A DNA stretch of 43,119 bases, taken from Comamonadaceae bacterium (GTDB lineage: Bacteria; Pseudomonadota; Gammaproteobacteria; Burkholderiales; Burkholderiaceae_C). The position numbers and the translations under genes were made by a program. The notes under the pieces are model-generated. The model worked only from the letters and a program-made list of their open reading frames with translations. It had not been told where the DNA came from and ran no database searches. The stretch spans positions 1 to 43,119 of the forward strand of contig CANJPU010000049.1 in assembly GCA_947476285.1 (NCBI GenBank). The letters are read 5' to 3'. Position 1 is the first letter of the stretch. Every line of letters starts with the position of its first letter. Positions 8,026-16,045 of this stretch are shown here, one piece after another.

Positions 8026-8988
8026 ATGGATGCGATAGTTCGGCGGCGGTTTCTGGCCATGGCTGTGGCCGCGCCGTCTCTTGCATTGGCGCAATCGGAT
8101 TTCCCGACCCGCCCGATCCGAGTGATCATTGGTTTTCCACCAGGCAGCGCCCTCGATCCCGATGCACGTCTGATTACCCGAGAGATGGAGCGCAGGCTGG
8201 GCCAGCCGGTGGTGATCGAGCATCGGCCTGGCGCGCGCGGCACCATAGGCGCGCGGCTGGTGGCCACTTCACCGCCCGATGGCCATACGCTCTACTACGG
8301 TAACGCCATCAGCATCCATCCGATCTTCAACAAGAACAACGCGGTCGATGCGGGCAAGGATTTCAGCGCGGTGTCGGCCACCACACGTGTGCCCTATTAC
8401 GTGATTGTTCGCTCGACGCTGCCAGTGCGCACGCTGCAGGAGCTGATCGACTACGGCCGGGCACGGCCCGGTGAGCTCAAGCACGGCGCGCCCTCGCAGA
8501 CCTTCGACCTGATGATGAAGATGCTGACCGAGCGCACGGGTGTGGCCAGCCGAAGCATCCCCTACCGCGCGTCACCTGACATGATCGTCGCGCTGCTGGC
8601 GGGAGACATCGATGTGTCCGCCGGGCCGGTGCAGACCTACGTCACGCACCTGCGTTCTGGCACGCTGCGGGCCTTGTTCATCGCGGACAAGCGCCGCTCG
8701 CCGATGTTGCCAGAGGTGCAGACATCGGCCGAATTTGGCTTGCCGGATTTCGAGATGGGCGCGACCAACGGCCTGTGGGCAGCCGCCGGCACGCCCCGTG
8801 CCATCATCCAGAAGCTCAACGCTGCGGCCGCAGCCGCAGTGGCCGACCCCGCCATTGCCGATCAAATACGCAAAGGATCGGGCGACACACCTGTGGGCTC
8901 CACGCCAGAAGCACAGTTGCAGGCTTTCGAGAGCGACACCCGGTTCTGGGCGGAGGCCGCCCGCCGATCCAATTTCACGCCCGACTGA
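8026..8988 (+). CDS. Bug-family binding protein with Tat-like signal
   Basis: A 320-residue periplasmic protein. I start at ATG 8026, after AAGGAGA (8016-8022), rather than the in-frame ATG at 7984. The signal peptide is MDAIVRRRFLAMAVAAPSLALA, with the R-R-x-F-L form of a twin-arginine signal and cleavage ALA|QS. The Bug start FPTRPIRVIIGFPPG is present, but the usual PAGGSTD loop reads PPGSALDPDAR, so the ligand site differs from the other two Bug proteins here. PPDGHTLYYG follows. It is the first plus-strand gene after the LysR gap and precedes the dioxygenase by 38 bp, so it probably belongs to that operon. Confidence 0.88.
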   Translation: MDAIVRRRFLAMAVAAPSLALAQSDFPTRPIRVIIGFPPGSALDPDARLITREMERRLGQPVVIEHRPGARGTIGARLVATSPPDGHTLYYGNAISIHPIFNKNNAVDAGKDFSAVSATTRVPYYVIVRSTLPVRTLQELIDYGRARPGELKHGAPSQTFDLMMKMLTERTGVASRSIPYRASPDMIVALLAGDIDVSAGPVQTYVTHLRSGTLRALFIADKRRSPMLPEVQTSAEFGLPDFEMGATNGLWAAAGTPRAIIQKLNAAAAAAVADPAIADQIRKGSGDTPVGSTPEAQLQAFESDTRFWAEAARRSNFTPD

Positions 8989-9026
8989 TTGAGAAGCACG
9001 GCTTGCAGCTGAAAACGAGGAATCGC

Positions 9027-9893
9027 ATGAAGTTGGACATCAAGAAGCTGTCTTACGGACTTGGCGCGCGCGTCAATGGCATAGACGGCACTCAGGCGCT
9101 GGACGCGCAGACGGTGCAGGCTGTGCGTGAGGCTTGGCTCATGCACAAGGTGGTGGTGTTTCCGAACATGGAGATAACCCCCGCCCAGCATGTGGCCTTC
9201 AGCAACAACTTCGGCGAGCTGGAGTTGCATCTGCTGCCTTCGGTTCGACATGCGCAGCATCCCGAAATCATGGAGGTGACAAACCGCATGAGCGAGGGCA
9301 AGCCGTCGGTCACCGCAAAGACCGGCCGCGAATGGCATTCTGACGGCGCCTTCACCGTATGCCCGCCCACCGGCTCGCTGCTGCATTGCAGGGCCTTGCC
9401 CGAGGTCGGCGGCGACACCTGGTTTACCAACATGGTGATGGCCTACGACACCTTGTCCGTGGCGATGAAGCGCATGATCGAGCCGCTGCAGGTTGTGAAC
9501 AATCTGCAGAAGAGCGCGCTGCGCACTCGCGATCCGCAGCAAACCGACGAGGAGAATCGCCGCCTGATACCGCCGGTGGTTCAGCCGATGGTGCGCCTGC
9601 ATCCGGAGACCGGCCAGAAGGCCTTGTTCTTGAGCGAGACCGTGACCACTCATATTCACGGCATGTCGGCGCAGGAGAGCGAGGGGCTGCTCAAGTTTTT
9701 GTTCACCCATTCGGTGCGCCCCGAATTTACCTACCGCCACTGCTGGTCGCTGTGGGACCTGGTGATGTGGGACAACCGCAGCACCATGCATCTGGCGCCG
9801 GCCGACTACGACACGGCGCAGATTCGCCATATGTCGCGCACCACGATTGTTGGCGAGCCGCTGGGCAGTCTGTACGAAGGCGATGGCGCTTGA
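9027..9893 (+). CDS. TauD/TfdA-family Fe(II)/2-oxoglutarate dioxygenase
   Basis: A 288-residue cytoplasmic dioxygenase. The iron triad is visible: His104 and Asp106 (REWHSDGAF) and His255 (WDNRSTMH). Arg271 (HMSRTT) is the expected 2-oxoglutarate-binding arginine. The family oxidises and cleaves substrates such as taurine, 2,4-D or other sulfonates, ethers and sulfate esters, using O2 and 2-oxoglutarate. The start at 9027 follows GAGG at 9017-9020. It lies between a Bug gene and a MaoC dehydratase; a second family member is at 15161. The substrate cannot be read from sequence. Confidence 0.9.
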   Translation: MKLDIKKLSYGLGARVNGIDGTQALDAQTVQAVREAWLMHKVVVFPNMEITPAQHVAFSNNFGELELHLLPSVRHAQHPEIMEVTNRMSEGKPSVTAKTGREWHSDGAFTVCPPTGSLLHCRALPEVGGDTWFTNMVMAYDTLSVAMKRMIEPLQVVNNLQKSALRTRDPQQTDEENRRLIPPVVQPMVRLHPETGQKALFLSETVTTHIHGMSAQESEGLLKFLFTHSVRPEFTYRHCWSLWDLVMWDNRSTMHLAPADYDTAQIRHMSRTTIVGEPLGSLYEGDGA

Positions 9894-9921
9894 CATATTC
9901 ATTTTTCAAAGGAGTTCGAAC

Positions 9922-10974
9922 TTGAGCGATACCCCCAACCCAGCAGGCCTTGGCCAGGTCCGTATTCTTCGCGATGCGGCCGGCTTGCGCACCACCTACG
10001 AGGAGGTGGAGATCGGCAAGGACCTTGGCACCGCCGAGTGGACGCCGACGCAGGAGCAGATTGACCAGGTCTGCGAGCGCATGGAAGACCATCATCCCTA
10101 CTACGAAGTGGATTCGCCGTTTGGCGGCACGGTGGTGCCCTTGAGCATGACCTACCTGCTCACGCGCGGACTCTTCTCTCAGACCTACAGCGTGCGGGGG
10201 CTGTTCTACAAATGGGGCGTGGAATTGCTCGAACCCATTCGCCCTGGTGTCACCTACAAGGTGCAGGGTACGCTCACTGAGAAATGGATCAAGAACGACC
10301 GTGAGTTCGTCGCCTATGAGTCAGTGTGCCGCGACCCTGCTGGCACGGTTGTGTTTCGTACCCGTCGCGCGCATGTGATGGACTTCATCAAGCGCACTGC
10401 GCCCAAGGTGGGCGAAGGTGCGGTGGGCACTTCCGATGCGCGCACTCCCGAAGCCCGCGAAGCGCGCAAGCCGGTGTGGGATGCGAACTGGCCGGTCGAC
10501 GATACCGCCGCCGGCACCGGGCGTATCGAAGTTCGGCCAGCGGCGCGCTGGGACTTACCGGTGGGCGCGCCGATGCCGACCACATCGCTTTATTTCTCGC
10601 GTGCCAAGTTTCTCAAGCGCCAGAATCAGTATTTCGCCGGTGCCAACCCCACCTTGCATGTGGACGTGGAAGCCGCGCAGCAGGAAGGGCTGCCCGCGCC
10701 TGTGGCCAGCGCGCCCGATTTGATGGCCATGTGCCACCAGATTGCAATGCAGTTCTTTGGCGCGGGCTGGATACGCGGCGGACGGGCCGAGGTCACCTCC
10801 ACCCGCCCGACCTACATGCACGAGTACCTCACTGCACAGGGCGTGGTCAAGTCACGCGAGGAACTCTCCGACGGCACGCTGCGCCTGCATTGCGACGTGT
10901 GGGTGGAAAACCAGAAGGGTGACAAGAAAGTGGTGGGCACTGTCAGCGGCATCGTGCCGGCTGCGCAGGTCTGA
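9922..10974 (+). CDS. MaoC-like two-domain acyl-CoA dehydratase/hydratase
   Basis: A 350-residue protein with two hot-dog-type halves. The first (about 10-160) contains MEDHHPYYEVDSPFGGTVVP, the second (about 210-345) contains KRQNQYFAGANPTLHVDVEAAQQEGLPAPVASAPDL. Such proteins hydrate or dehydrate CoA esters. I choose the TTG at 9922 because AAAGGAG (9908-9914) is 7 nt upstream; an ATG at 9886 overlaps the dioxygenase end and lacks a site. It is followed after 4 bp by the CoA transferase, so the two probably act on the same CoA ester. It is not a close copy of the hydratase at 5123. Confidence 0.8.
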   Translation: MSDTPNPAGLGQVRILRDAAGLRTTYEEVEIGKDLGTAEWTPTQEQIDQVCERMEDHHPYYEVDSPFGGTVVPLSMTYLLTRGLFSQTYSVRGLFYKWGVELLEPIRPGVTYKVQGTLTEKWIKNDREFVAYESVCRDPAGTVVFRTRRAHVMDFIKRTAPKVGEGAVGTSDARTPEAREARKPVWDANWPVDDTAAGTGRIEVRPAARWDLPVGAPMPTTSLYFSRAKFLKRQNQYFAGANPTLHVDVEAAQQEGLPAPVASAPDLMAMCHQIAMQFFGAGWIRGGRAEVTSTRPTYMHEYLTAQGVVKSREELSDGTLRLHCDVWVENQKGDKKVVGTVSGIVPAAQV

Positions 10975-10978
10975 GCCG

Positions 10979-12154
10979 ATGTCCACGATGCAAGATCAAC
11001 CCCTGGCCGGAAAACGCGTCCTCGAACTTGGCGGCTACCTGGCCGCGCCCTATGCTGGCAATCTGCTGTCGCAGCTTGGCGCGGAGGTGATTAAGCTCGA
11101 ACCGCCCCTGGGCGACCCGACCCGCACCATGGTCAAGGGCGGCCCGGGCGGAACCTTCATTGCGTACAGCCATGGCAAGCGCAGTCTGTGCCTGGACCTG
11201 TCCAACGAGGCTGGCAAAGCCGTGCTGCGCAAGTTGATGCCCACAGTGGATATCGTGGTTCACAATCTCTCGCCGCAGTCGATGCGCAAGCTGGGCGTGG
11301 ATGCGGCCACATTCCACAGCGCCAATCCCAGATTGGTGTATTGCCACATCAAAGGCTACGGCGTCGGGCCGCGCGAAGAAGAGATCGCCTCCAATCCCAT
11401 CATCGAGGCGGCCACAGGTGCCATGTACGCCAACATGGTGGGCGGCAGGCCGACACGGCTGGGGCCTTCCTACCAGGACATGTTCGCTGGCATGAACGCA
11501 GTGATCGGCATTCTGGGTGCGATCGTCACCGGGCGCGATCGGCCCATCGTGGAGATCGGCTTGTACGAAACCGGCCTGCATGTGGCGGCGCGCGATCTGG
11601 TGGCTGCCGAGTCGGCCAAGGCAGGGCGTGGCTCCCACTACGGCGAATTCGCCCATCCTGGTTATGGCGCTTACCGCACGCGAGATGAGCGATGGATGTA
11701 TCTTTTGCTTCTGAGCGATGTGCACTGGAGCAAGTTCAGCGAAATGGCGAATCTGCCCGAGGGCAGCGACCCGACGCTGCGCACCCGCGGACAACGCCAG
11801 GCGCAGGGCGCACGTGTGGAGGCCGCAGTGCAGGCAGCAGTTGCGGCGATGAGTTACGATGAATTGGCTGCGCGCATGCAGGCTGCAGGTCTGGGCTTTA
11901 CCGAAGTGCTTGCGCAGGAGAACGTGCTGGACGATGTGCAGGCGCGCCAACCGGGCAAGGTCAGCCAGGTTGGCTACATGGGGAACAACTACCAGGTGGC
12001 GGGTTTTCCGCTGAGCCAGGCGCCGGCAAAGTCCACAGCGCCCTTGCTCGGTGAGCAGTCGGTGGAGATCGCGATGTCGCTGGGGTATTCGCGTGCCGAA
12101 TGCGAGGCGATGCTGGTCAGCGGCGCGATGCTTCAACCTAGAAACGGCAGTTGA
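10979..12154 (+). CDS. CaiB/BaiF-type (class III) CoA transferase
   Basis: A 391-residue protein. It opens with LAGKRVLELGGYLAAPYAGNLLSQLGAEVIKLEPP (9-43), typical of the class III family. Asp167 in GPSYQDMFAGM is the expected catalytic aspartate that forms the enzyme-acyl/CoA intermediate. It should move CoA from a donor such as succinyl-CoA to a free acid, feeding the adjacent MaoC dehydratase (4 bp upstream). The last six or seven residues (LQPRNGS) are encoded by the left arm of the inverted repeat at 12135-12153, so the native C-terminus may have been replaced or trimmed; the loss, if any, is small. Confidence 0.88.
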   Translation: MSTMQDQPLAGKRVLELGGYLAAPYAGNLLSQLGAEVIKLEPPLGDPTRTMVKGGPGGTFIAYSHGKRSLCLDLSNEAGKAVLRKLMPTVDIVVHNLSPQSMRKLGVDAATFHSANPRLVYCHIKGYGVGPREEEIASNPIIEAATGAMYANMVGGRPTRLGPSYQDMFAGMNAVIGILGAIVTGRDRPIVEIGLYETGLHVAARDLVAAESAKAGRGSHYGEFAHPGYGAYRTRDERWMYLLLLSDVHWSKFSEMANLPEGSDPTLRTRGQRQAQGARVEAAVQAAVAAMSYDELAARMQAAGLGFTEVLAQENVLDDVQARQPGKVSQVGYMGNNYQVAGFPLSQAPAKSTAPLLGEQSVEIAMSLGYSRAECEAMLVSGAMLQPRNGS

Positions 12155-12372
12155 CCGCTTATTTTCAGCAGGAGGTGCCCGTGGACATTGAGCTTTTTGG
12201 CCTTGAAGTTCCTCACCTATTGGGTGACAGCGCTACGCACTCGATTGGGTGTCTGGCAAACCCGCTGGCTGCGTTGCTCCTCCTGGCAGGCATCAGCCTG
12301 CGGCGTCGTCACGCCTTGCCATCGGGCTTGCCAGACACCCACTCGAGCGCGTCCAACTGCCGTTTCTAGGTT
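12135..12372. repeat. Outer inverted repeat of an intergenic element
   Basis: AACCTAGAAACGGCAGTTG at 12135-12153 is repeated exactly, inverted, at 12354-12372 (19 of 19). The left arm overlaps the CoA-transferase stop region. Between arms lie an 82-bp stretch (12154-12235) with AGGAGG at 12170-12175 followed by GTG 12181, and a second inverted pair. A 62-codon frame from GTG 12181 runs through the repeats and looks accidental. The gap 12155-12440 holds no gene I can support. The whole resembles the dispersed palindromic elements of Comamonadaceae genomes, as I recall them. Confidence 0.75.
12236..12351. repeat. Inner inverted repeat of the same element
   Basis: The arms 12236-12264 and 12323-12351 match inverted at 26 of 29 positions; the core is GGGTGTCTGGCAA. 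The 58-bp centre contains CTGCGGCGTCGTCACGCC. The right inner arm lies 2 bp from the right outer arm, whereas the left arms are 82 bp apart, so the element is asymmetric. It could fold as a long RNA hairpin. Confidence 0.75.
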
Positions 12373-12440
12373 CAAACCGGCGTAGCATCTGCCAGCGTCC
12401 GCTGATGGACGGTTCCAACAAGATGAATGGAGACAAGACA

Positions 12441-13457
12441 ATGACATCACTGCGAAATCGCGCTCGATTGGCTATTGCGGCCTGCCTCATGCTCATGCTG
12501 TGCATGCCAATGCAGGCGCAGGCACAAGGCGCTCCCAAGACAATTCGAGTTGCCGTTGCGGGCACGAGCTTGCTCTGGTTGAATTATTTCCTGGCCTTGG
12601 ACAGCGGCTATTTCAAGGATGCCGGCATCAACGTCGTGTCCACGATGGCCAAGAACGGGCCGCTCTCGGCACAGGCCGTGATTGCCGGGGAAGCCGATGT
12701 GGGCATGGGTGACTTCGCCCGCGTTTTCAATCTGCGATCCAAGAGCACCGACCTGGTCGCCTTCGCGATCTTCAATGTGGGTGTGGAGCAGACCCTGGTC
12801 GTCTCCAGCGAGATCGCCAAGGGCATGCCGGCCAACCCGACCGTGGACGATGCAGTCAGGGCCATTCGTGGCAAGACCATCGCGGTCTCGGGTGCGGGTA
12901 CGACCAACGATGTGATCCTGCGCTACCTGGTGAAGTCGCGCCAGCAAAACCCTGACCAGTATCTCAACATCGTCAACCTCGCGTCCGCGCCGGCTTTGTA
13001 CATCGAGAGCTTCCGCAAGAAGGCCATCGACGGTCTGGTGACTACCGAGCCGATCATCTCCGAAGTGGTTCAGTCGGGCGAGGGCAAGGTTGTGTTCACC
13101 ACGCTTCGCGACATGCCGCCAGCCGACCGCTTGCCTTACATCGTGGCCTTCGCGCCAAAGCCCTTTGCCGATGCCAACCGCGACGCGCTGCAAGCATTCA
13201 ACCGCGCATTGGCGCGCGCCAGCACCGCTCTCAAGACCGGCGGCTACGAAGGGTCCAAGCCCATCATCAAGAAGTACTTTCCCACGGTGAGTGAAGAGGC
13301 CATGCGCTCTGCATTCACCCGTATGCAGTGGCCGGTGGTGCCGGCTCTGGACCGTGCCATGGTGCAAACCACCGCCGACTGGCAAGCCAGCGTCGGACTG
13401 TTGCCAGCCAAAGTTGCGCCAGACGAGCAGGCCAAGTCATTCATCAACATTCAATAG
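12441..13457 (+). CDS. SsuA/NMT1-type ABC transporter substrate-binding protein
   Basis: A 338-residue periplasmic protein. The start at 12441 is set by GGAGA (12429-12433). The signal peptide is about 28 residues, ending near AQA|QG. The mature N-terminus IRVAVAGTSLLWLNYFLALDSGYFKDAGINV has the NMT1/SsuA pattern, and QAVIAGEADVGMGDFARVF and KTIAVSGAGTTNDVILRYL follow. The family binds sulfonates, nitrate, pyrimidine precursors or aromatic acids. The ATPase and permease genes come next (19 bp gap, then overlap), and a TauD-like dioxygenase after them, an arrangement like tauABCD. A sulfonate or aromatic-acid ligand is a fair guess. Confidence 0.88.
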   Translation: MTSLRNRARLAIAACLMLMLCMPMQAQAQGAPKTIRVAVAGTSLLWLNYFLALDSGYFKDAGINVVSTMAKNGPLSAQAVIAGEADVGMGDFARVFNLRSKSTDLVAFAIFNVGVEQTLVVSSEIAKGMPANPTVDDAVRAIRGKTIAVSGAGTTNDVILRYLVKSRQQNPDQYLNIVNLASAPALYIESFRKKAIDGLVTTEPIISEVVQSGEGKVVFTTLRDMPPADRLPYIVAFAPKPFADANRDALQAFNRALARASTALKTGGYEGSKPIIKKYFPTVSEEAMRSAFTRMQWPVVPALDRAMVQTTADWQASVGLLPAKVAPDEQAKSFINIQ

Positions 13458-13476
13458 CAAGCAAGGCGCGCGCGCA

Positions 13477-14268
13477 ATGACGGACATCGTGGCGCAGATG
13501 CCTGCGGTTGAAGTGCGGGGGCTTTCGCACACATTCGGCCGGGGTGCGAGCGGCACCGAGGTGATGCGCAATGTGAGCCTCAGCGTGCGCAAGGGCAGTT
13601 TCGTGAGCATCGTCGGGCCCAGCGGCTGTGGCAAATCCACCTTGCTCAACTTCGTGCTCGGCCTGGACTTGCCCACCGCGGGCACCGTGCTTCATGAGGG
13701 CAAGCCAGTCACAGCCACGCAGGGCAAGATGGGTCTGGTGCCCCAAGACGACAGGCTCATGCCCTGGTCCACTGCCTTCGATAATGTCGCGCTGCCGCTG
13801 AAAATACGCAACTGGGAACCCGCGCGCATTCGCAGCGCCGTGCGCGATGTATTGCACAAGGTGCGGCTCGACGGCTTCGAATCACACTATCCGCACCAGC
13901 TTTCGGGCGGCATGCGCAAGCGTCTGGCCATTGCCCGCACCCTGGTGTATGAATCCGAAGTTCTGTTGATGGACGAACCCTTTGGCAACATCGATGCGCA
14001 GACACGCATGGATTTGCAAAGAGAGTTGCTCGACCTGTGGGAACTGTCGCGCCCCACGGTGATTTTCATCACGCACGACCTGACCGAGGCGATCGCCTTG
14101 TCCGATGAGATTGTCGTGATGTCACGCCGACCATCGTATTGCGTCGCGCGCATCGAAGTACCGATCGAGCGGCCACGCGATCCCTCGCGCATTCAACTGG
14201 CCGACGGCTTCAAGGAATGTTACGCCGAAGTGTGGAGCGCGATGCAGCGCGGGATGGTGACGGCATGA
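13477..14268 (+). CDS. SsuB/TauB-type ABC transporter ATPase
   Basis: A 263-residue ATPase. Walker A is GPSGCGKST (47-55), the signature is LSGGMRKRLAIAR, Walker B is EVLLMDEPFGNID, and the switch is FITHDLTEA. The length and the GMRKR form fit the nitrate/sulfonate/taurine importer group. It energises uptake with the preceding binding protein and the following permease, whose ATG overlaps its stop (ATGA at 14265-14268). Its ribosome site is weak (CAAGG about 9-14 nt upstream). Confidence 0.92.
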   Translation: MTDIVAQMPAVEVRGLSHTFGRGASGTEVMRNVSLSVRKGSFVSIVGPSGCGKSTLLNFVLGLDLPTAGTVLHEGKPVTATQGKMGLVPQDDRLMPWSTAFDNVALPLKIRNWEPARIRSAVRDVLHKVRLDGFESHYPHQLSGGMRKRLAIARTLVYESEVLLMDEPFGNIDAQTRMDLQRELLDLWELSRPTVIFITHDLTEAIALSDEIVVMSRRPSYCVARIEVPIERPRDPSRIQLADGFKECYAEVWSAMQRGMVTA

Positions 14269-15128
14269 GCGTTGACGTCAAGCAAGCCCAAGATCAGACA
14301 GCGCCTCTTGCGCATCTGGCGCATGTGGAAGACGAGGTTCCGGTTGCCGCGCCGCGCTCGAACGGCTGGCTGGTGCCTTTGGTGCAGATCGGAATCTTCA
14401 TCGTATTCATCGGCGCCTGGGAAATCGCGGCGCGCTTTTACGTGAAGGAGATTTTCCTTCCGGCGCCTTCGCGCATTCTGAGTGCGCTGCCCGAGAACAC
14501 CGAAGGAATCATGCAGCACACCTGGATCACGGTGAGCGAGGCGGTGCTGGGCTTCTTCATCGGTGGCATCACGGGCTTTTGCACCGGCTTGCTGCTGGGG
14601 CGCTCGTATCTGGCCGACCGGGTGGTCGCGCCTTACTTCAATGCGCTCTATTCGATTCCCAAGATCGCGCTGGCACCATTGTTCATGCTGTGGTTTGGCA
14701 TCGGCATCTCATCCAAGGTGGCGCTGGCTGCGCTGTTGGTGTTTTTTCTGATGCACTTCAGCATGTATTCGGGTGTGCGCAACATGGACGATAGACTGCT
14801 GCGCATGGTGCAGATCATGGGTGGCAGCCGCTGGCATGTGTTTCGCTATGCGATCGTGCCATCGGCACTGCCGTGGGTGATCTCGGGTATCCGCGTTTCT
14901 TTTCCCTATGCGTTCATCGGCGCCATCACAGGTGAATTCATCGCGTCCAACCGTGGCCTGGGCTACATGATCACCTGGTTTCAGGGCACGTTCGAGACGC
15001 GCAATATGTTCGCGTATCTGCTGGTTCTGGTGGTGATGGTCTCGATGGTGAACTGGGGTCTTGGCCGGCTTGAGGCCCATCTCATGCGCTGGAAGCAGAC
15101 TGATTCGCGCGGCGGGCCGGGACTTTGA
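14265..15128 (+). CDS. SsuC/TauC-type ABC transporter permease
   Basis: A 287-residue inner-membrane protein with about six membrane segments between residues 35 and 275. The EAA-like loop MGGSRWHVFRYAIVPSALPWVISGIRVS (about 185-212) contacts the ATPase. The first 35 residues are polar and predicted cytoplasmic. Translation is coupled to the ATPase gene by a 4-nt overlap. It completes a binding-protein-dependent importer of the nitrate/sulfonate/aromatic-acid type; the dioxygenase gene starts 32 bp downstream. Confidence 0.92.
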   Translation: MSVDVKQAQDQTAPLAHLAHVEDEVPVAAPRSNGWLVPLVQIGIFIVFIGAWEIAARFYVKEIFLPAPSRILSALPENTEGIMQHTWITVSEAVLGFFIGGITGFCTGLLLGRSYLADRVVAPYFNALYSIPKIALAPLFMLWFGIGISSKVALAALLVFFLMHFSMYSGVRNMDDRLLRMVQIMGGSRWHVFRYAIVPSALPWVISGIRVSFPYAFIGAITGEFIASNRGLGYMITWFQGTFETRNMFAYLLVLVVMVSMVNWGLGRLEAHLMRWKQTDSRGGPGL

Positions 15129-15160
15129 CCTTTCCTCAAGGATCCAAAAACGGAGCAATC

Positions 15161-16021
15161 ATGGCAGTAGAAGTAGTTCCTCAGACGCAGGCAATCGGCG
15201 CGGAAGTTCGCGGTGTGGATCTTTCCAAGGAGATATCGCAAGAAGAATTCGAGCAGATCCGTCAGGCCTTCTACCGACACTCAGTGATCGTTGTGCGCGA
15301 TCACGCGTTCGATGACGAAGACCATATCCGTTTCAGTTCACGCTTTGGCGAACTCAAGCGGCTCAAGTTCAATGACTTCATCGGCAAGGGTCGTCCTGAG
15401 ATTTTCATCGTCTCCAACGTCAAGGAAAATGACAAGTACATTGGCTCGCATGATGCTGGCATGTTCTGGCACAGCGATGGCCCGTTTCTCAAGCACCCGC
15501 ATGGTCCGGCCGCGCTGCATGCGCTGGAAGTACCGATGCACGATGGCCGCGCGCTGGGCGATACGCGCTTTGCCAGCACCGCCGCCGCCTACGATGCGCT
15601 AAGCGATTCAATGAAGCAGCAACTCGATGGACTGCTTGCGGTTCACAGCCTCAAGCAGCGTTACGAGAAAGCGGTGAAGGAGGGCGGCGTTGCTGATTCG
15701 TCCACCATGAATCAGGCGGCCACGCAGGAGACCGAGGCAGTGCATCCGCTGGTGCGGGTGCATCCGCACAATGGACGAAAATGCCTTTACGTCAGCGAGG
15801 GCTACACCACCCGCATCCTGGGTATGCCGCTGGAGCAAAGCCGAGAACTGATCGACGAATTGACGGCGCACATCATCAAGCCGCAGTTCGTCTACACCCA
15901 TTCCTGGCGTGCGCATGACCTCGTGATGTGGGACAACTGCTCAACCCAGCACAAGGCGACTTTCGATTACGAGCCGCAGCAGCGCAGGCTGATGCATCGG
16001 ACCACCTTGTTGAATAGTTGA
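15161..16021 (+). CDS. Second TauD/TfdA-family Fe(II)/2-oxoglutarate dioxygenase
   Basis: A 286-residue dioxygenase with His104 and Asp106 (MFWHSDGPF), distal His264 (WDNCSTQHKA) and Arg280 (LMHRTT). It shares the TauD fold with the enzyme at 9027 but differs over most of its length, so the two probably have different substrates or act in sequence. CGGAG at 15151-15155 precedes the ATG. Its position directly after an SsuABC-like importer repeats the tauABC-D logic of importer plus dioxygenase. It is the last accessory gene; gspE converges 24 bp away with no obvious terminator. Confidence 0.9.
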   Translation: MAVEVVPQTQAIGAEVRGVDLSKEISQEEFEQIRQAFYRHSVIVVRDHAFDDEDHIRFSSRFGELKRLKFNDFIGKGRPEIFIVSNVKENDKYIGSHDAGMFWHSDGPFLKHPHGPAALHALEVPMHDGRALGDTRFASTAAAYDALSDSMKQQLDGLLAVHSLKQRYEKAVKEGGVADSSTMNQAATQETEAVHPLVRVHPHNGRKCLYVSEGYTTRILGMPLEQSRELIDELTAHIIKPQFVYTHSWRAHDLVMWDNCSTQHKATFDYEPQQRRLMHRTTLLNS

Positions 16022-16045
16022 GCCCGCCGTTTCGTTCAGACTGAC

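Noticed and set aside
8862..9902. 346-codon minus-strand open frame over the dioxygenase
   Set aside because: Antisense to a gene with a complete iron-binding triad; its His/Arg-rich composition is typical of a shadow frame.
12181..12369. 62-codon frame after AGGAGG and GTG
   Set aside because: It runs through both inverted repeats, and no part resembles a protein family; kept only as part of the repeat element.
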